Shown: positions 11,941 through 24,529 of the stretch, piece by piece
How the letters are laid out: each line of letters opens with the position of its first letter
Position numbering within the stretch: position 1 is the stretch's first letter
Program-made: the position numbers and the translations under genes
NCBI GenBank assembly: GCA_028752905.1
Contig: JAQNBH010000014.1
Span: 21,547,990-21,611,989 of the forward strand
Source: Cladorhizidae sp. MBARI D1340-BT2
Taxonomy: Eukaryota; Porifera; Demospongiae; Poecilosclerida; Cladorhizidae
DNA: 64,000 bases
Reading direction: 5' to 3'
Notes under the pieces: generated by a model
What the model was told of the DNA's origin: nothing
The model's input: the letters and a program-made list of their open reading frames with translations, nothing else
Database searches by the model: none

Positions 11941-14900
11941 TTTTTATTTTATCTGTTAGTTATATTTATTTATCATTTATGCTAATGTTTTAGGTATACT
12001 GTACTAGTAATAATTATTAGTTGTCTGCTATTTATTATTGACTTTTTTAATTTAATTTTTTTTTATTACTTTTTTATTATTGTAGCTAATTGTTTGTTTC
12101 TTTTATTATTAATTGATTATTTGCTGTTTTGAAAAAATAATTCTCATTATTTTTGCCATATCTGATTCACATGTGCTCATTTACAGGCATTACTGCAATT
12201 TCAACATCCATTGCTAGAAAGTGTGCTTAATTTCGAATAATGGAGCACTAAATTCAATTGTAGAGTTCATGATTTGATGTGAAAGTTCAAAACATGCTGA
12301 GGGTGAGCTGTCATGGATATCATGAACATCTTGAAGCTATGTGATAAAATAGCTACAAATGTGACACAATATGATGCGGTCGGTGAAATGTGACATATTT
12401 TCAACCAGCCTTTGGGTGAATTTTATAATAATATTATAGTTTATTAGCTATTGGAGGAAATATGCAGATTTTTTATGGGGTGGGATTCTTTTTTTTTTTA
12501 CACTGTGTGATACAGTAGCATACAATACACAGGGATGACAATATCCGTGAATGTTATATAATTCGTTGTACTTGGACAAGAAAGGCAATCATACACTTAG
12601 TGTCATCACTTGCATTGAGTTCTCAGGTGGTGCTTGTTCATGCAAGAGGTGTATTGCATGTACCACATATCACCTGGTTGTGACTGAAGCTTCTTGAATA
12701 ATGCAGTGGGAATTATAATACACAAGTACAGAAGGAAGGCAGTTATCAAAACATGTTGGGATTGGAAGGTGTTCAGAGAATGGATAAGTTTGTATAACTG
12801 AAGTTCAGTGTGGAGGATAACTGAACTTCAGTGTGGAAGGTCTTAGGCTGTCCTTCCTCCTCATAAAATCATGGATAGTCAGTCATCTTTCCAAGATCTG
12901 TATTCATTCTGTACTCTAGCTAAACTTCACCCATTCTTCATAATAATTATCACAAATCTTGAGTTACCTAGGTAATAGAGATGATCCTTTTTCTCTCTTG
13001 AGTAGCTCCAGCCATGCTTTATTTTGACACCTAGCTAGGAAAACTTAAAGAAACTGCTGGCAGATGTTCCATGTCATATGAGTGGTATTGCACATGTGCA
13101 AAGGAATCTTTGCCATGAAGTGAAGAAAGAACTACAATGAATGTAGCCTCCATTACTGTATGGTGGGATATTTTGTTGTAGACTTTGGCTGACAGCATTT
13201 TCAATGACTGAAGTTTGGATTAATGATTTCCAACTTAGTATGAACTGGTTGTATGATTCACATGTATTGTCAGTCTGCCATATAGCAGAATCATAATATA
13301 TATTATTATAACAAAACAAATGTAATTGATCTCTCGGCATATTTTATGATATAGTATTATTACTCACAGAATGTACCAAGACCGGATTGAAAATAGCAAA
13401 AATAGACAAAATTTTGCTTTCTCAGCAATGGCTGAGAAGCTTGGACAAAGTAATTGCTAGAGTTATCAGAGATGACTAAACCTTCTCTGTGATATACACT
13501 ATAATTATTTCCCTGCTTCCGTAGTGAGCCTGTATGTGTCCCTGAATTCATGATCATAAAACTGGGTTTTAATCGATTTCCAAATTGTTTATCAATCAAC
13601 TTCTTTCTAGTGGTGAAAGCTTTGGATCAGATTTGTGCAAGTGTCATACTACATTTAGCCTGCCATTTCAACAAGAGCTGCACTTCATTTTGAAATAATT
13701 CAAAATACAGCTAGTCATAATACAAAGAATACACTATCTATATTAACGTATCGAAATTTGTGTTTCAATTTTTATTCTTTTTGTTGGATGATAAGCCACA
13801 TGCTCAAATGACTTTATATTATGATGCTGTGACTCCTCCTTCTTTTTTAAGCCACTCCATCTGTTGATGTAAACATTGTTGGGGAGCCTCACCCCCTATT
13901 TGCTAGCAGGACTCCCTGACTGTGCATAGACCAGCAGGCCATTCGAGAACAGTAATGACATTATTAGGTCCTACTCAGTAGTATAGCATCTTGACTATTG
14001 ATTAACTTGGTATGCAGTAATTAGTCTATTATTAATTTTTAGGCACATATATTGAGTTAGCTATACAAGTCATTCCCATGGACAGTCACAAGGTCTTTGG
14101 TTTGGAGTACTGATTTAGTGTGCTGGAATTGACTATTCATCTTTAAGTTACTATTGCCAGACATTGGGCAACAGGATAAGAGGCTTGTCAGGCAGATCAG
14201 TCAGGTTATGGAGTCATCAGCAGTAAAAGACACTTTAACAATGTATTTTTTTTTCTTCATAAAGACCTTAAATGCAGGAGACATTAAAGCATTTCTCATC
14301 ATATAATAGTTGTTAACTCAACTGATTAACAATCGCTCAAGAATTCACTTGGAAAAGTGTGAAGCTTGGATAAAAGTGAAATTTATAGACTGTATATAAT
14401 TTCTTTCATTCCTGATTGATACGCAGTGGTGTTATACCATCCATACAAAATAAATTATTGACCAATGAAATGCATCTTGATTGTGCAATGTTAAACACGA
14501 AACTTAGCAATTCAATTAAAAGTGATTATTTAAAATTGACCAATACAATGTATGTATCACTTTATATAATAATAAGAATGTGCTAACTTCGCACATTTCT
14601 AATAGTGTATTCATATTATGTGGTATTTGTGAGAGTATTGGCCTAATAATAATTTCCCCTTTCTTGCCTGTGGGCTTACCAAATCTGTTTGCAAGTTAAA
14701 AAATGGTATATTCAATGGTACGCAATGGTTTACTACAAAGCTGAAACAGGAATTTTAATTATATTGTAATATTTGTCATTTCTTTTGTGTGTAAGTATGG
14801 TATTTGTCTTCCCTGCAGATGGTGTGCACTTGCACTAGCTGCTTCATGTTTGATCCAAAGAGTCTCCAGTGTTAATTGTGGCAATTATCCATACTTTTTA

Positions 14901-17900
14901 AGAATAATACTTGTGAGGCTGATACTCATAAAACTCAGCGTAATGGATTTATGTATTCATTTTTCTTCTGGACTCTTGGTGTAGCTAATTTCTAATTAGA
15001 TCGTATGGACTAGGTAATATTTTGGTTACTTATATTAATTTTTTTAACTATAATTGACAAGAAAACCAGTCTCATGTCAATATTTGAAGCAATGATCTAC
15101 CCATTAAACCACACCTATTGATCCAATTCATAAAAGAGAACACTAAGCTTTATATTAAATGCACTTTTTGGCTTGTTGTTTTATTGGATGGTGAAGTGGT
15201 TTGGCCTTATAATGATTATTATGCTAGTACATTCTGCTCCTTTTCTGCTATATTATTCTGCTTAACTCTTTATGGATGGGAGAGAATATAACTGTAAATA
15301 TAATTTTCTCAGCAATGACAATAGTGGATATATATGCACAAAGAACGCATCTTTCAAATCATTACAAAAAGGATGCTAGAACTCATGTGATGAAATCTAA
15401 CTAGTTTATTTACTGATGATGATGTATCCCACCCTAAGCTAGTAGAAAAACACAGCAGTTTCTGAAAATACTGAACTTTATAATAGTAAGCACCATCGTC
15501 ATCCACATGGACAAGAACCGAAAAAGAAGTAATTAGCAATTGGCTATAGCTTAGGGGAGCAAATAATTTAGAATAGAACATGTAAAAACACATAGATAAA
15601 TTCATTGCTGGCCATACTAGAGCGTAGTCGATTTTGAGCTAATGGCAAAAATGTCTGCTATGGTCTTTAGCTTAATCATAGCATGCTAGTGAAACAAAAA
15701 AATTGTTGCTAAGCAAGAGAGAATATCAACATTACTTTCTGGCTAAAGCCTCAATCAATGAACAAAGTACAATCCTGTTGCAGTTACATCATCAGATTAG
15801 TTTAAATATATGTATGGTGTGCATGTGTGTCACAGTATTGTAATTTAATGCCGTAAAGTTTGATAGTCAGTGTTCAATATTTAGTAGTTTTGTTATGTAT
15901 ATACCTACTACAGTATATATGTGATTGGATTCATGAAAACCTGTCAAACACAGTGGAAGAATTATTGAGAAATATTAGTTTTATTATTATTTGGAAAATA
16001 TGATGTTTTTTTCACAATAACAGCTAACATTCATGTATAAACATGTGGTAGTGATTAACCCAGATGCTAGTTCTTAATGTCAAAATAAGCCTTTACAGTG
16101 AGATGATTCAATGCACTTAGCCTTTGTGAATGGAGCACTATTATGCATGCTTGAAGCATGCATATTAGGTGCACTTTGTTTAGCTGTGGCACTTTCTGCC
16201 AAGTGAGCCTTGATTTACTGAGATGACTTGTATAGATGAGATGACTAGTACTTTCAATGGATAGGCCAGGGAAGGCCTTGAAATGTTAGAAGCTCTGATG
16301 GTCATGTACTCTATCAAAGTTGGTAGTATACTCTATCACCTCAGAAGTTCACAGATACACCTTGTCCATGCCCTAACAACATGTTTGAAATGCATAGATA
16401 AATTTTTTTAGCTTGCTCTAGGGTAACTGTTTAATGTTTGAACTCAAGGTAACACATAAACTGTTCCAAACTTTCAGGACATGATATTTAGACATCATTG
16501 TTGATGTCAGTATGTAAAAATGTCATTTGGGAGTTTTCCCCAAATCTGGTAAGAAATACTGCATACAGTATTGACATAATATTACATACTACACTCATAA
16601 TTCACTCTACTGGTGTTGCTGGTGTTGCTGTAGTTGCTGTTGCAAAATCAATAGGCAGATGGAAAAAGTGTCTTCAAATGTAAAATTTAGGGGCAAAATA
16701 GTGGGAGAGCTTGGAATTTGATATGAGTCTTCTACACATTGTCTAGAATATGCGTAGGATAAAATGAGCTCAAGCAAATAACTCTTTAGGGTGGAAAATT
16801 AAAACAACGTGATACACGCATATGCCTGATTAAATTTTTTTTTAACTCATGAGAATCGCTAACATTTAGGCCAATGAGCATAGCAGCTAGTTTGGTACAT
16901 GGCTTTCAACCTTTAATATGGCAGGTGATGATAATCTCTAAGGAAACTTCCATTTTAAATATGAAATTATCTGTTTCCCTCAGCTAGAGCTAACCATACT
17001 GTAATCACTCACCATTTGATCTCTTTGTTGAAGACAAAGATGCTTGCAATTGTAAACAATCAATAATCCTTGCCGTACAAACCTCTTTATTTCAGCAGAG
17101 CAGGGTTAGATGCAGCCTAGCTAGCCAACAGCTTGAGTTCGATTTAAGCATGCTAGCTCAAAGATTTTTGATCAAGACATCTTATTTTGGGGACAGACAT
17201 ATCCACTATCATCATTAAGTGTAACCCGCACACATAGGGATATATCTTCTATCGGCTCTAAAAAATTAATGTTGTAATGAAGTTTACTCCAGTATTGATT
17301 ATATATATAATATGCTCAAGACCATTCAAAACTTCTAGAATGCCTATGAGAAAGTTTCATCTGTGGTCTTGTTCTGTGGGCATAACAACAGCAGCTGCTA
17401 TGGATACATAATATGTAACCTTCAAACAGGACTCAAGTACTATGTTGAAAGAGTACTACACTGGCAAGTAACATGGCTAACCAAAGTTCTGGTGTGTTCT
17501 AAACACTGTGCTTTATTTAGATTTGTAATCTATGTATGTCAATGAGAACTAGATATCTAGCTTTAATTTTATCAACTAGTTCAATATGGTTTTAGGTATA
17601 GTAGCTGGTAGTTATTAGTTTCATACACTAGTTTTATATACTAGTATACTTTCTAAGACAGCTTGGCCAACTTCCTCTAATGCTAACTTGTGGATCTTGG
17701 ATGGATGACTGATGCTTATCAGCCCAGAATATACTATTTTCTGGGTTAGCGAGTAGCATTTTAACAATTTTCTTAAGAACACCTTTCTGTGGGGGTAAGC
17801 AATAGCAGCTGCTATGACTACAGTTACCTTTAATAGCTATAGGTTTTACACAGAACTCATGCACTATGTTAGTTTGTTGGGCATGTTCTGCTGTTTTGTA

Positions 17901-18500
17901 AGCTTGTGTTGTTCTTCTTTTATCCATTCCAAGATCTAGATTGATATATCTACGTATATCAAAAAGAACTCACAACTAACTTTAATTTTACCAATGTATG
18001 TGTTAGCTAACTAGTTAGTTATCCATCTAAAATTTACATGTGAGCATTGAAGGTTGTTTGTAAAGCTGTCCTAAAAAGTATACATATTTTCCTGCCAACT
18101 TAGATTGGTTGATTAAATTTACACTTTTAAAGATAACTATATTTGACTTCAAGATTACAGGTTAGTTTATATTTACGAAATAACCAAAAAATTATAAAAA
18201 ATTTCAGCGGAGAATTGATAATGTATATCGTGAAGATGTCTTACTTAAGTAAGTAACCTACACAGGAAAGCTGTTTTCAAAAATTGTAACTTGTGCAAAA
18301 GAGGAGCAACTCTTTGTTGATATGATTAGTTATCCACCATAGATCTTCAAGTGAGCTGTGGAGGATGTTCGAGAAGTAAAGGAGCTTTTAAAAATTCAAA
18401 TGTAAAAGTCTCCCCTAATGAAAACCACATCTGTGTATCCCTCCTAGAGTTTACCAAAATCTCCGTATCAAAAAGGTTGGCCAAAGCACAGATGAACTAC
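11941..18500. other. No gene recognised
   Basis: This long AT-rich stretch has no frame above 97 codons that resembles a protein family. The tail of the copy-B repeat occupies its first 200 bp. A 12-bp T run lies near 12490. I see no exon with convincing splice sites or motifs. Confidence 0.4.
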
Positions 18501-18515
18501 TTGTACTAAGCAGGA

Positions 18516-19020
18516 TCAGAAAGCACAACCACACCACCATATGCCACTTATGCTGCTTTTACTTATGCGTATGTTAAAAAAATCAATTTCCTTTGCAGAA
18601 CCACAGTGAATATATATAACATTTAAATGCTGTTGCTTAAGAGTTAGCCATATTTTGGCTGCATTCACCTTATAATCAGAGGATTGGTAGACATGGCATA
18701 TAAGGGCATTATAATTGAATCTTCTGGGTTGTACCCTCTTGTGACAACAGGATGTGGCAATCCAAAAAAGATCTGTGGATTCATGGTGTTGTTGATGAGA
18801 ATGGTTGCCAAAGAGATGCAGATATATCTGACATTGTGAAGCTGTTCTTGCCATTACAAGAATTAAAGGCACTTGAAGCATCCACAATAAAAATAGCCTC
18901 AATATCCAAAAGAGAATTTCTAAGCATGGACGACATTGATGCCAGCAACTTTCCCTGCACATACTTTTAATTGTAGAAAACCAGCCACCTTTTGCAAGTC
19001 CCATTTTGTGGCATGCAGGA
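18516..19020 (-). pseudogene. LINE reverse-transcriptase fragment
   Basis: Minus-strand frames carry, in order, VAGFLQLKVCAGKVAGIN, then EAIFIVDASSAFNS (RT motif A with the catalytic Asp), QLHNVRYICISLATILIN, SQEGTTQ (start of the motif B region) and NAAKIWLTLKQQHL. This is the order in a non-LTR RT family with V-D-A-S-N-A-F-N and E-G-T-T-Q-G-D-P motifs. The YADD-type motif C region is not readable. At least two frameshifts divide it, and no endonuclease or flanking domain is visible nearby. Confidence 0.75.
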
Positions 19021-19059
19021 TCAGGCTATAAGACACATGCTGATCAAGATTGGTCTCTC

Positions 19060-19935
19060 AACAAACTATCAGTTGATATTTTGTGGATAGAATTATTTTC
19101 TCGATAGTCAACTTAAATGTGCTCACTGGATATTTTGTCTAGATTCTCAATCCTTCATCAGAAAGGATGCTAAGATTCACATAATGTTGATATATAGATA
19201 TAGTTATCCACTATACAATGTGAATGACACCCTGGCACAGGTGTGATGCATGTGACAGGATGTAGCAATAATGAAGAGAGTAAATGAAAGAAATAAAATA
19301 ACAAATAACAAATGGAATAAATTGATATTCAATTTCCTCTTTATTTATTTTATAAACAAAGTAAAGGTAAAACCTAATACTACTATATAGAAAATGCTAC
19401 TAACAACCGACTTTCTTAAATCAAATATTATTGTGTTGGTAGTTTCAAGTTCAGGCTCTTGCGTATTTGTAGTTATGTGTTAGTGGTTCAATAGAGATTA
19501 TGGAACGAACTTACCTTTCCTCTAGGTGACCATCCTCAAGAGACTGAACTTGAAAGCATGACCCCATGTTAATTCTGTAGAGTTAGTTAGTTTATTTTTT
19601 CTGTTTTAGACTATGAGTATTAGGTTTTATTAATGAAGGTGTTAATTTATTTTGTTATGTTTTCTACTGTGTTTTATTTCATTTGTTATTATTTTTTTAC
19701 TTTTCTTCCTTCGTTGTTTGATTTCATTTCATATTTGTTAATTCCTTTCCTTCCTTCATTGCTGCCATTTCCGGCCATTTGCATTGTACAATGTATCATG
19801 GTATGGTTTGCATCACATGGTCGATAGCTATCTATATGTCAACTTCATTTGAGTGTTAACATCTCAGTAGAGCATCAAGTTGAAACATCGACTGAGCATA
19901 ATTATTTTATTTTGATTATTGAGAAAGTCATTATG
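19060..19935 (+). repeat. Foldback-family element, copy C (longest)
   Basis: The left part (19068-19180) has ATAGTCAACTTAAATGTG and CAATCCTTCATCAGAAAGGA. The core (19485-19570) has GTGGTTCAATAGAGATTATGG and GAACTTGAAAGCATGACCCC. The right part (19860-19935) has GCATCAAGTTGAAACATCGA and TTGATTATTGAGAAAGTCA. Left and right ends are partly inverted copies of each other. It looks like a non-autonomous element of about 870 bp, the fullest member of the family here. Confidence 0.6.
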
Positions 19936-20007
19936 TGTAAAATAAATCCAGCACACTTTGATCATGGTGGGATTGAGGCTACACTGTAGAAGCATAAACC
20001 CAGTGAT

Positions 20008-20657
20008 GTGATTCATGTAGACTTCAGTACAACAATACAAAGCTTCATTGTGAAAAAAGAGAACAATGGAAGCTATGGAAGTTCACAAGGCAGAATTTGG
20101 GAGAGGCAAGCACTTACAATGAAACATTATTTTTTCTGTAGCAGGCAAGAAGTAGAACATTTGGGGTTGGTTTCCAAGTGTGCCATGAAATTGCATGGCT
20201 ACGAAGTATGGACAGATGGACAGTTAACAAATTTAGTGCAGGAGACCTAACTGCATAGAATTCTCACTACCATCTGCAATGCATTTTATCTTTGTACAAC
20301 AGGGCCTGAGGGAAAAATATCTTAAGATACTGATGATGACACATCGAATTGAACAAATGCTCACGAGGACTCTGAAGTTGCACCCATCTTCCAACTTACT
20401 GACCTGGTAAATGTTTACGTTACCAGACTGAAACAACTAAAGACTAACATTGCAGGTCATAATCACTCCACTAAGCTTAAAGATGGAATGGAATATTCGG
20501 TTACTTTCCATATATATGGAAACTCACCAGAATTATTGTTGTTTGAAATGAGACATTATCTCTACACTAAGTTAGACATGCAATTAAGATAAAAGTGCAG
20601 TTCATCTTGGCAAGGATGCTGTGATTCTAAGAAGAGACATTTTCAAAATAAAACAAA
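20008..20657 (+). pseudogene. Unnamed multi-copy coding family, 5' piece (interrupted by LINE)
   Basis: The frame 20008-20250 includes GRIWERQALTMKHYFF and CAMKLHGYEVW. Further on, shifted frames give VNVYVTRLKQLKTNIAG, HNHSTKLKDGMEYSV and, at 20592-20655, AVHLGKDAVILRRDIFKIKQ. I recall proteins with this order (a T-R-L-x-Q-L segment, H-S-T-R-L-K, R-R-D-x-F-K-x-K) as repeated, unnamed predicted proteins in sponge and cnidarian genomes, but I cannot name the family or function. The reading stops where the LINE at 20661 begins and resumes at 23912. Confidence 0.55.
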
Positions 20658-20660
20658 GTT

Positions 20661-23600
20661 AAATTTTTAAATTTTTATTATTTTTTATTATAGGAGAATA
20701 GCTTTAGGAGAATAGCTTTATAAGTATGTACATAATAATTTATACAATGTCCAATAAGGAGAAAAACAAACAAATATTAAAACAATATATCTTAATAGAC
20801 TATAATACTTATAAAATATTATCGTCATTACAACTAAAGCTGGTGCCCAGCAGAGCTGCAGTATCACCTCGCTGAACGGCTACTGCAATCTGCTGGAAAG
20901 GAAAAAGGAGGAGCGGAGATCATCCGTTTCCCGTTTGAGACGTTTACGCAAATCCGAAAATAAATGACCTGCAGACTTGCCAAATGAACCAGCCATCTCG
21001 ATCCCGATTGGCACCAAAAAATTGGAGACAGCCAAAGAGGAGTATTTATGGTATTCAGCATTGCTTGCCACCAAGCCAGGGCCATCAGAAGACAAGGAGG
21101 CATAGGAAGGAGCGAAGGTGTCTACAATTGTAGCATCCCATACCAAAATACACCCATTCTTCCATGGAATGACGGAAGCTCCATCCGGATGCTTACCATC
21201 AGAACGTGACAAGCCCGGAGGCTCCAGGTGCGAGGGAACCTTGATGGTTGCCAAGGACCGCCGGATGATCTCATTTACTTCCCCGTGTCTGGAGTGACGC
21301 CCTTGGCTATACTTACAACTAAGGCCATGTGTGCCGTACTTGTCAACATTAAGACCACACAAATGACATGAGTGAGGGTGACAGATAGGTAACCCTAAGC
21401 GTAAACCCATAGGAACCCTGATGACATCGTCATCCATATGAAGCCCCAGTGAGGACATGGGAAGGGCGTGAATCCATGCTCCAGACTCCTTGCAAGCTGC
21501 AGCGTGAAGCCTCGCACGAGATGTTAAATCCACTGCAGAATCTAAAAGGGAAGCATATGCCATCTTCACGTGAGGATTGTCCCAAGCCTTTTGTTGCGAA
21601 CAGCTAGTGTTATCGGGAGGAAGGTTATTGTAATCAAGGCCCCAAACTTCCAAAGCTGAGTCACAATCACTGTAATTAAAATGAAGACTAGTAGGAAGGA
21701 TCTTATGAATAAGATCGAAAGCACCATTTGCTGATGCCAAAAAGGCAGAAGAAGCAAGCATAACGGCACTTCTGATCCCAAGACCACCAAAACTGACTGG
21801 GGAGAGAAGCCTGAGCCCAAGCTGGGTCATTGACATCAAGAGGAATGTTGGAGATCTCACTCAGGATGGAGCATTGCAACGAATCAAAATCATGAAGTGT
21901 GAGTGAAAGGAAACAAGGGATGGTTCTCAAGGAATATAAGAGCTTCGGAATCGAGATGGCATAGCGAAGGAGACAGAAGGCATCATGGGCGTGAAGGTGT
22001 GTGAGTCTGCTGCCCATAAACTTCAAGGAATCGATCTTGGCATTGATCATTGCTTCAATACCAGCATTACCACCGATAGGGGACACCAAAAGAGTGGCCA
22101 CCTCCGGATTGACTACCCTGAGCTCTGGAGCAGCACAAAGTGCCTCCCCCAATGTTGCTGGGTTGGGGCAAATGAGCTCACACTTGTCCTTCAAACCCAC
22201 CTCCAGAGCTGCAGACTCAACCACATCCAGATCCTGGAGCACTTCGCTCAAACTACCTCCGAGAGTACCATCATCCAGATAGAATACGTTAAACTCGGAG
22301 ATCAACTGAAGTGTAATTCTGTGGATGGTGAGACAGAATAAAAGGGGGCCCAGGGAGTCGCCCTGTTGAACTCCCTTAGAAGACAGGATGGAGTTATTCC
22401 CAAAGAAGAGAGAAGAAGGAGAGGCATAGGCTGAATGGACAAATGGGAGTAAATATGGGGGCAACTCCTCCACTGCAGCTAACATTTTATCACACGAATT
22501 GAATTGAAAGCATTGCGAAAATCCAGCTTCAACAAAACCTGACCTGGCTGTAAATTCTGCAGGAAAATAGGAGCAGAGTGAGCCACAGCCACAGCACCAT
22601 GACAAATCCCAAACCCCGGTTGCCGAGGTGACAAAACAGCGCTCATTGACTGCTTCAAACGACTGCCAGCGCACTTTGCCACCAAACGTCTCGGCGTACA
22701 GCCAATAGCTATAGGCCTCACACCACCATCCATCTTGTTCAGGGCTATCAAAGTACCCCTGAATAGGGCAGAAGGAGTTACTCCTGACAAGACCAAATTG
22801 ACAAATGCTGAAAGGGCGGCTAGGAGCTTGGTGCCACCGTTACCTGCTGATGAACTAACCATGTCCTTCAGGTGTTGAGGGCGTAGACCATCTGGCCCTC
22901 CTGCAGATCCACATGGGAAGGAGCGAATAGCTTTGGCTATCTCAGAGTGGGATATTTCGAACGAGTAATCCCTATCAGGCACTGGTGCAGGTGGTACAAC
23001 AGAGTCAGGGTGGGGCTGAAGGATGCCAGTGTATCTGAATTAAAATATGCAAAGGAATCAACAGTACCGGCAATACGTACAGCTCCCTCAAAATCACCCT
23101 CATCGAGCTTGGAAGCAACTCGTTTAGATAGAGAGTGAATAGGATCAAGTTTGGAAGACCTAATATTATGAGGTGGGCTGGATGGGGGGAGGGGGTCTGA
23201 CTCAGACTGGATTAGCTGGTTAACACGGGTAGCTTAAACTCCTTTCACACCCATTTTTATTTGGAACACGAAGACATCTAGAGGGATACCTGAAAAGGCG
23301 GTCCCACTTGAACTCATCATTTAACAAGGAAACTCCCTCCAGAATATCAGCTAGCTTTGTGGCGGCTGAATATCTCGATGCCCTTGGAAGTCTCTTGAGA
23401 AACCTCACTGATGATGGAAGTGGGAGACCAAACGATGGTGTAACACGATCCGCAACCTGTTCATCACTGCTAGAGGAATCCTCTGGGGAAGAATAAGAGC
23501 CTGAGCAATGGTTTCCCACTTGACCATGAGTCCTGAGCAAACCAGACCTATTTACTGGCATCCATCTATCGCACACAGGACACTGGGCATGAGAAGGGGG

Positions 23601-23911
23601 AACGGAGATGGACTGGGAGGGCGGATGACTTCCAACAGCATTTAAACTTACGTCCACCTGGCTTGCACAACGTGAAGCAGGAACCGACGGCATGGTGGTC
23701 AATCAAGCAAAATCAATGGACCAATTTCCATATAGAGCCCACTATACAACTAGTAACCTAAACCCGACAACTTTCAGGGGCTGCTATTCGGGCACTAGGT
23801 AACATAAAGGATGAAGATACTGTGGCAAACCTACTAGCTGGCTATGAATAGACCGAAGGACTAGGCTACCAAACTCAAAATTCCACCATGTGGTCTTTGG
23901 TAATTGTCTTT
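20661..23911 (-). mobile_element. Non-LTR retrotransposon with C-terminal restriction-like endonuclease
   Basis: A 3.25-kb insertion lying antisense inside the coding family at 20008-24500. At the left junction the host reads ...CAAAGTT and at the right GTTCTTCATTTAG; the shared GTT lets the host frame continue (K-I-K-Q-S then S-F-R-H-K), so the borders are set to within 3 nt. The element's 3' end is at the low-coordinate side, with about 150 bp of AT-rich 3' UTR (20661-20808). The 5' UTR would be 23703-23911. There is no long target-site duplication. The architecture (N-terminal zinc finger, RT, zinc knuckle, PD-(D/E)XK nuclease) places it among early-branching LINEs such as R2, NeSL, Hero or Utopia; the clade is not resolved. 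Confidence 0.85.
20809..23702 (-). pseudogene. Zinc finger-RT-endonuclease polyprotein of LINE, frameshifted
   Basis: This encodes the target-primed reverse transcription enzyme. Domains in order on the minus strand: start MTTMPSVPASR at 23702; a zinc finger CPVCDRWMPVN with distal H and C near 23530-23590; RT with PCGSAGGPDGLRPQHL (about 22880), RPIAIG, motif A LKLDFRNAFNSI (about 22500), motif B GVQQGDSLGPLLF (about 22350), motif C FYLDDG (about 22280); a zinc knuckle CHLCG with THGLSCKYSQGRHSRHGE (about 21290-21370); and nuclease core SDGKHPDG, WDATIVD and EYHKYSSL (about 21040-21210), giving R-H, PD, D and K as in R2. It ends AVAVQRGDTAALLGT and TAA at 20809-20811. About five single-base-type frameshifts (near 23230, 23010, 22490, 21800, 20900) break it, but I see no premature stop within the in-frame blocks. 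Catalytic residues are intact. Confidence 0.85.
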
Positions 23912-24500
23912 GTTCTTCATTTAGACATAAGTACCAGGGAGATTCTGCACCTGTATTTCTCACAGCACTGGTTACTATGGTATTGAATAGCCAAATATCA
24001 AAGCACATTCATGTTTATCAGCAAAGCCACATCATGTTTTTAACATTTTACAGTTATACTAGTGTTTGGTATGCTGTCAGGAAAACAGGCTACTAGGCAG
24101 AGCCAAGGAAGAGAAACACCTCTACATATCTACCTTTGTATGATGGTACAAAAAAACTCACACACTGAGAAGTCGTGGACAAGTGTTGGGTTTGAGCATT
24201 TCATAAGTCAATGTGCTGTACATTTCAAGGGATTTCTACAAGATGCACATGCTGCCTGTCCTTCTCAGCTCTTCTTAATTGCTGCAGTTGGCAACATTGT
24301 CCACACCTTAAGGTCTACCAGTACACATGATTCATTCCATGGAAGTGGAATCTTTCTGTTTCAGCAACCGGACACCAACTCTAATGGAATAACTCGGAAG
24401 TCCTTACTATACTTGATGTTGCTACAGAAGGAACAATGTCACATTTCCCAGAGGCCTATATACACTGGTATCCCTCCTGTTTCTGTTGTCATGATTGTAT
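23912..24500 (+). pseudogene. Unnamed multi-copy coding family, 3' piece
   Basis: This resumes the sequence interrupted at 20657. Frames give SSFRHKYQGDSAPVFLTALV and TMVLNSQ, then a Q-S-H-I-M region, GRETPLHIYL (about 24110), CPSQLFLIAAVGNI, then STSTHDSFHGSGIFLFQQP (about 24315-24370) and, after a frameshift, ATEGTMSHFPEAY. The same motif order (R-E-T-P-L-x-x-Y-L, a V-x-N-I segment, S-F-H-G-T-G-I-S-L-F-Q, L-P-E-A-Y) occurs in repeated predicted proteins I recall from sponges and corals. Function unknown; it is probably part of a mobile element. The longest open piece is 146 codons at 24062-24502. Confidence 0.55.
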
Positions 24501-24529
24501 GATTTACCTGCACTGAAAGAAAATCTAAA

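Noticed and set aside
18752..18970. Plus-strand frame of 72 codons as a small gene
   Set aside because: It lies antisense to a recognisable LINE reverse-transcriptase fragment (motif A VDASSAFNS on the minus strand).
21985..22341. Plus-strand frame of 118 codons
   Set aside because: It is antisense to the reverse-transcriptase and thumb region of the LINE.
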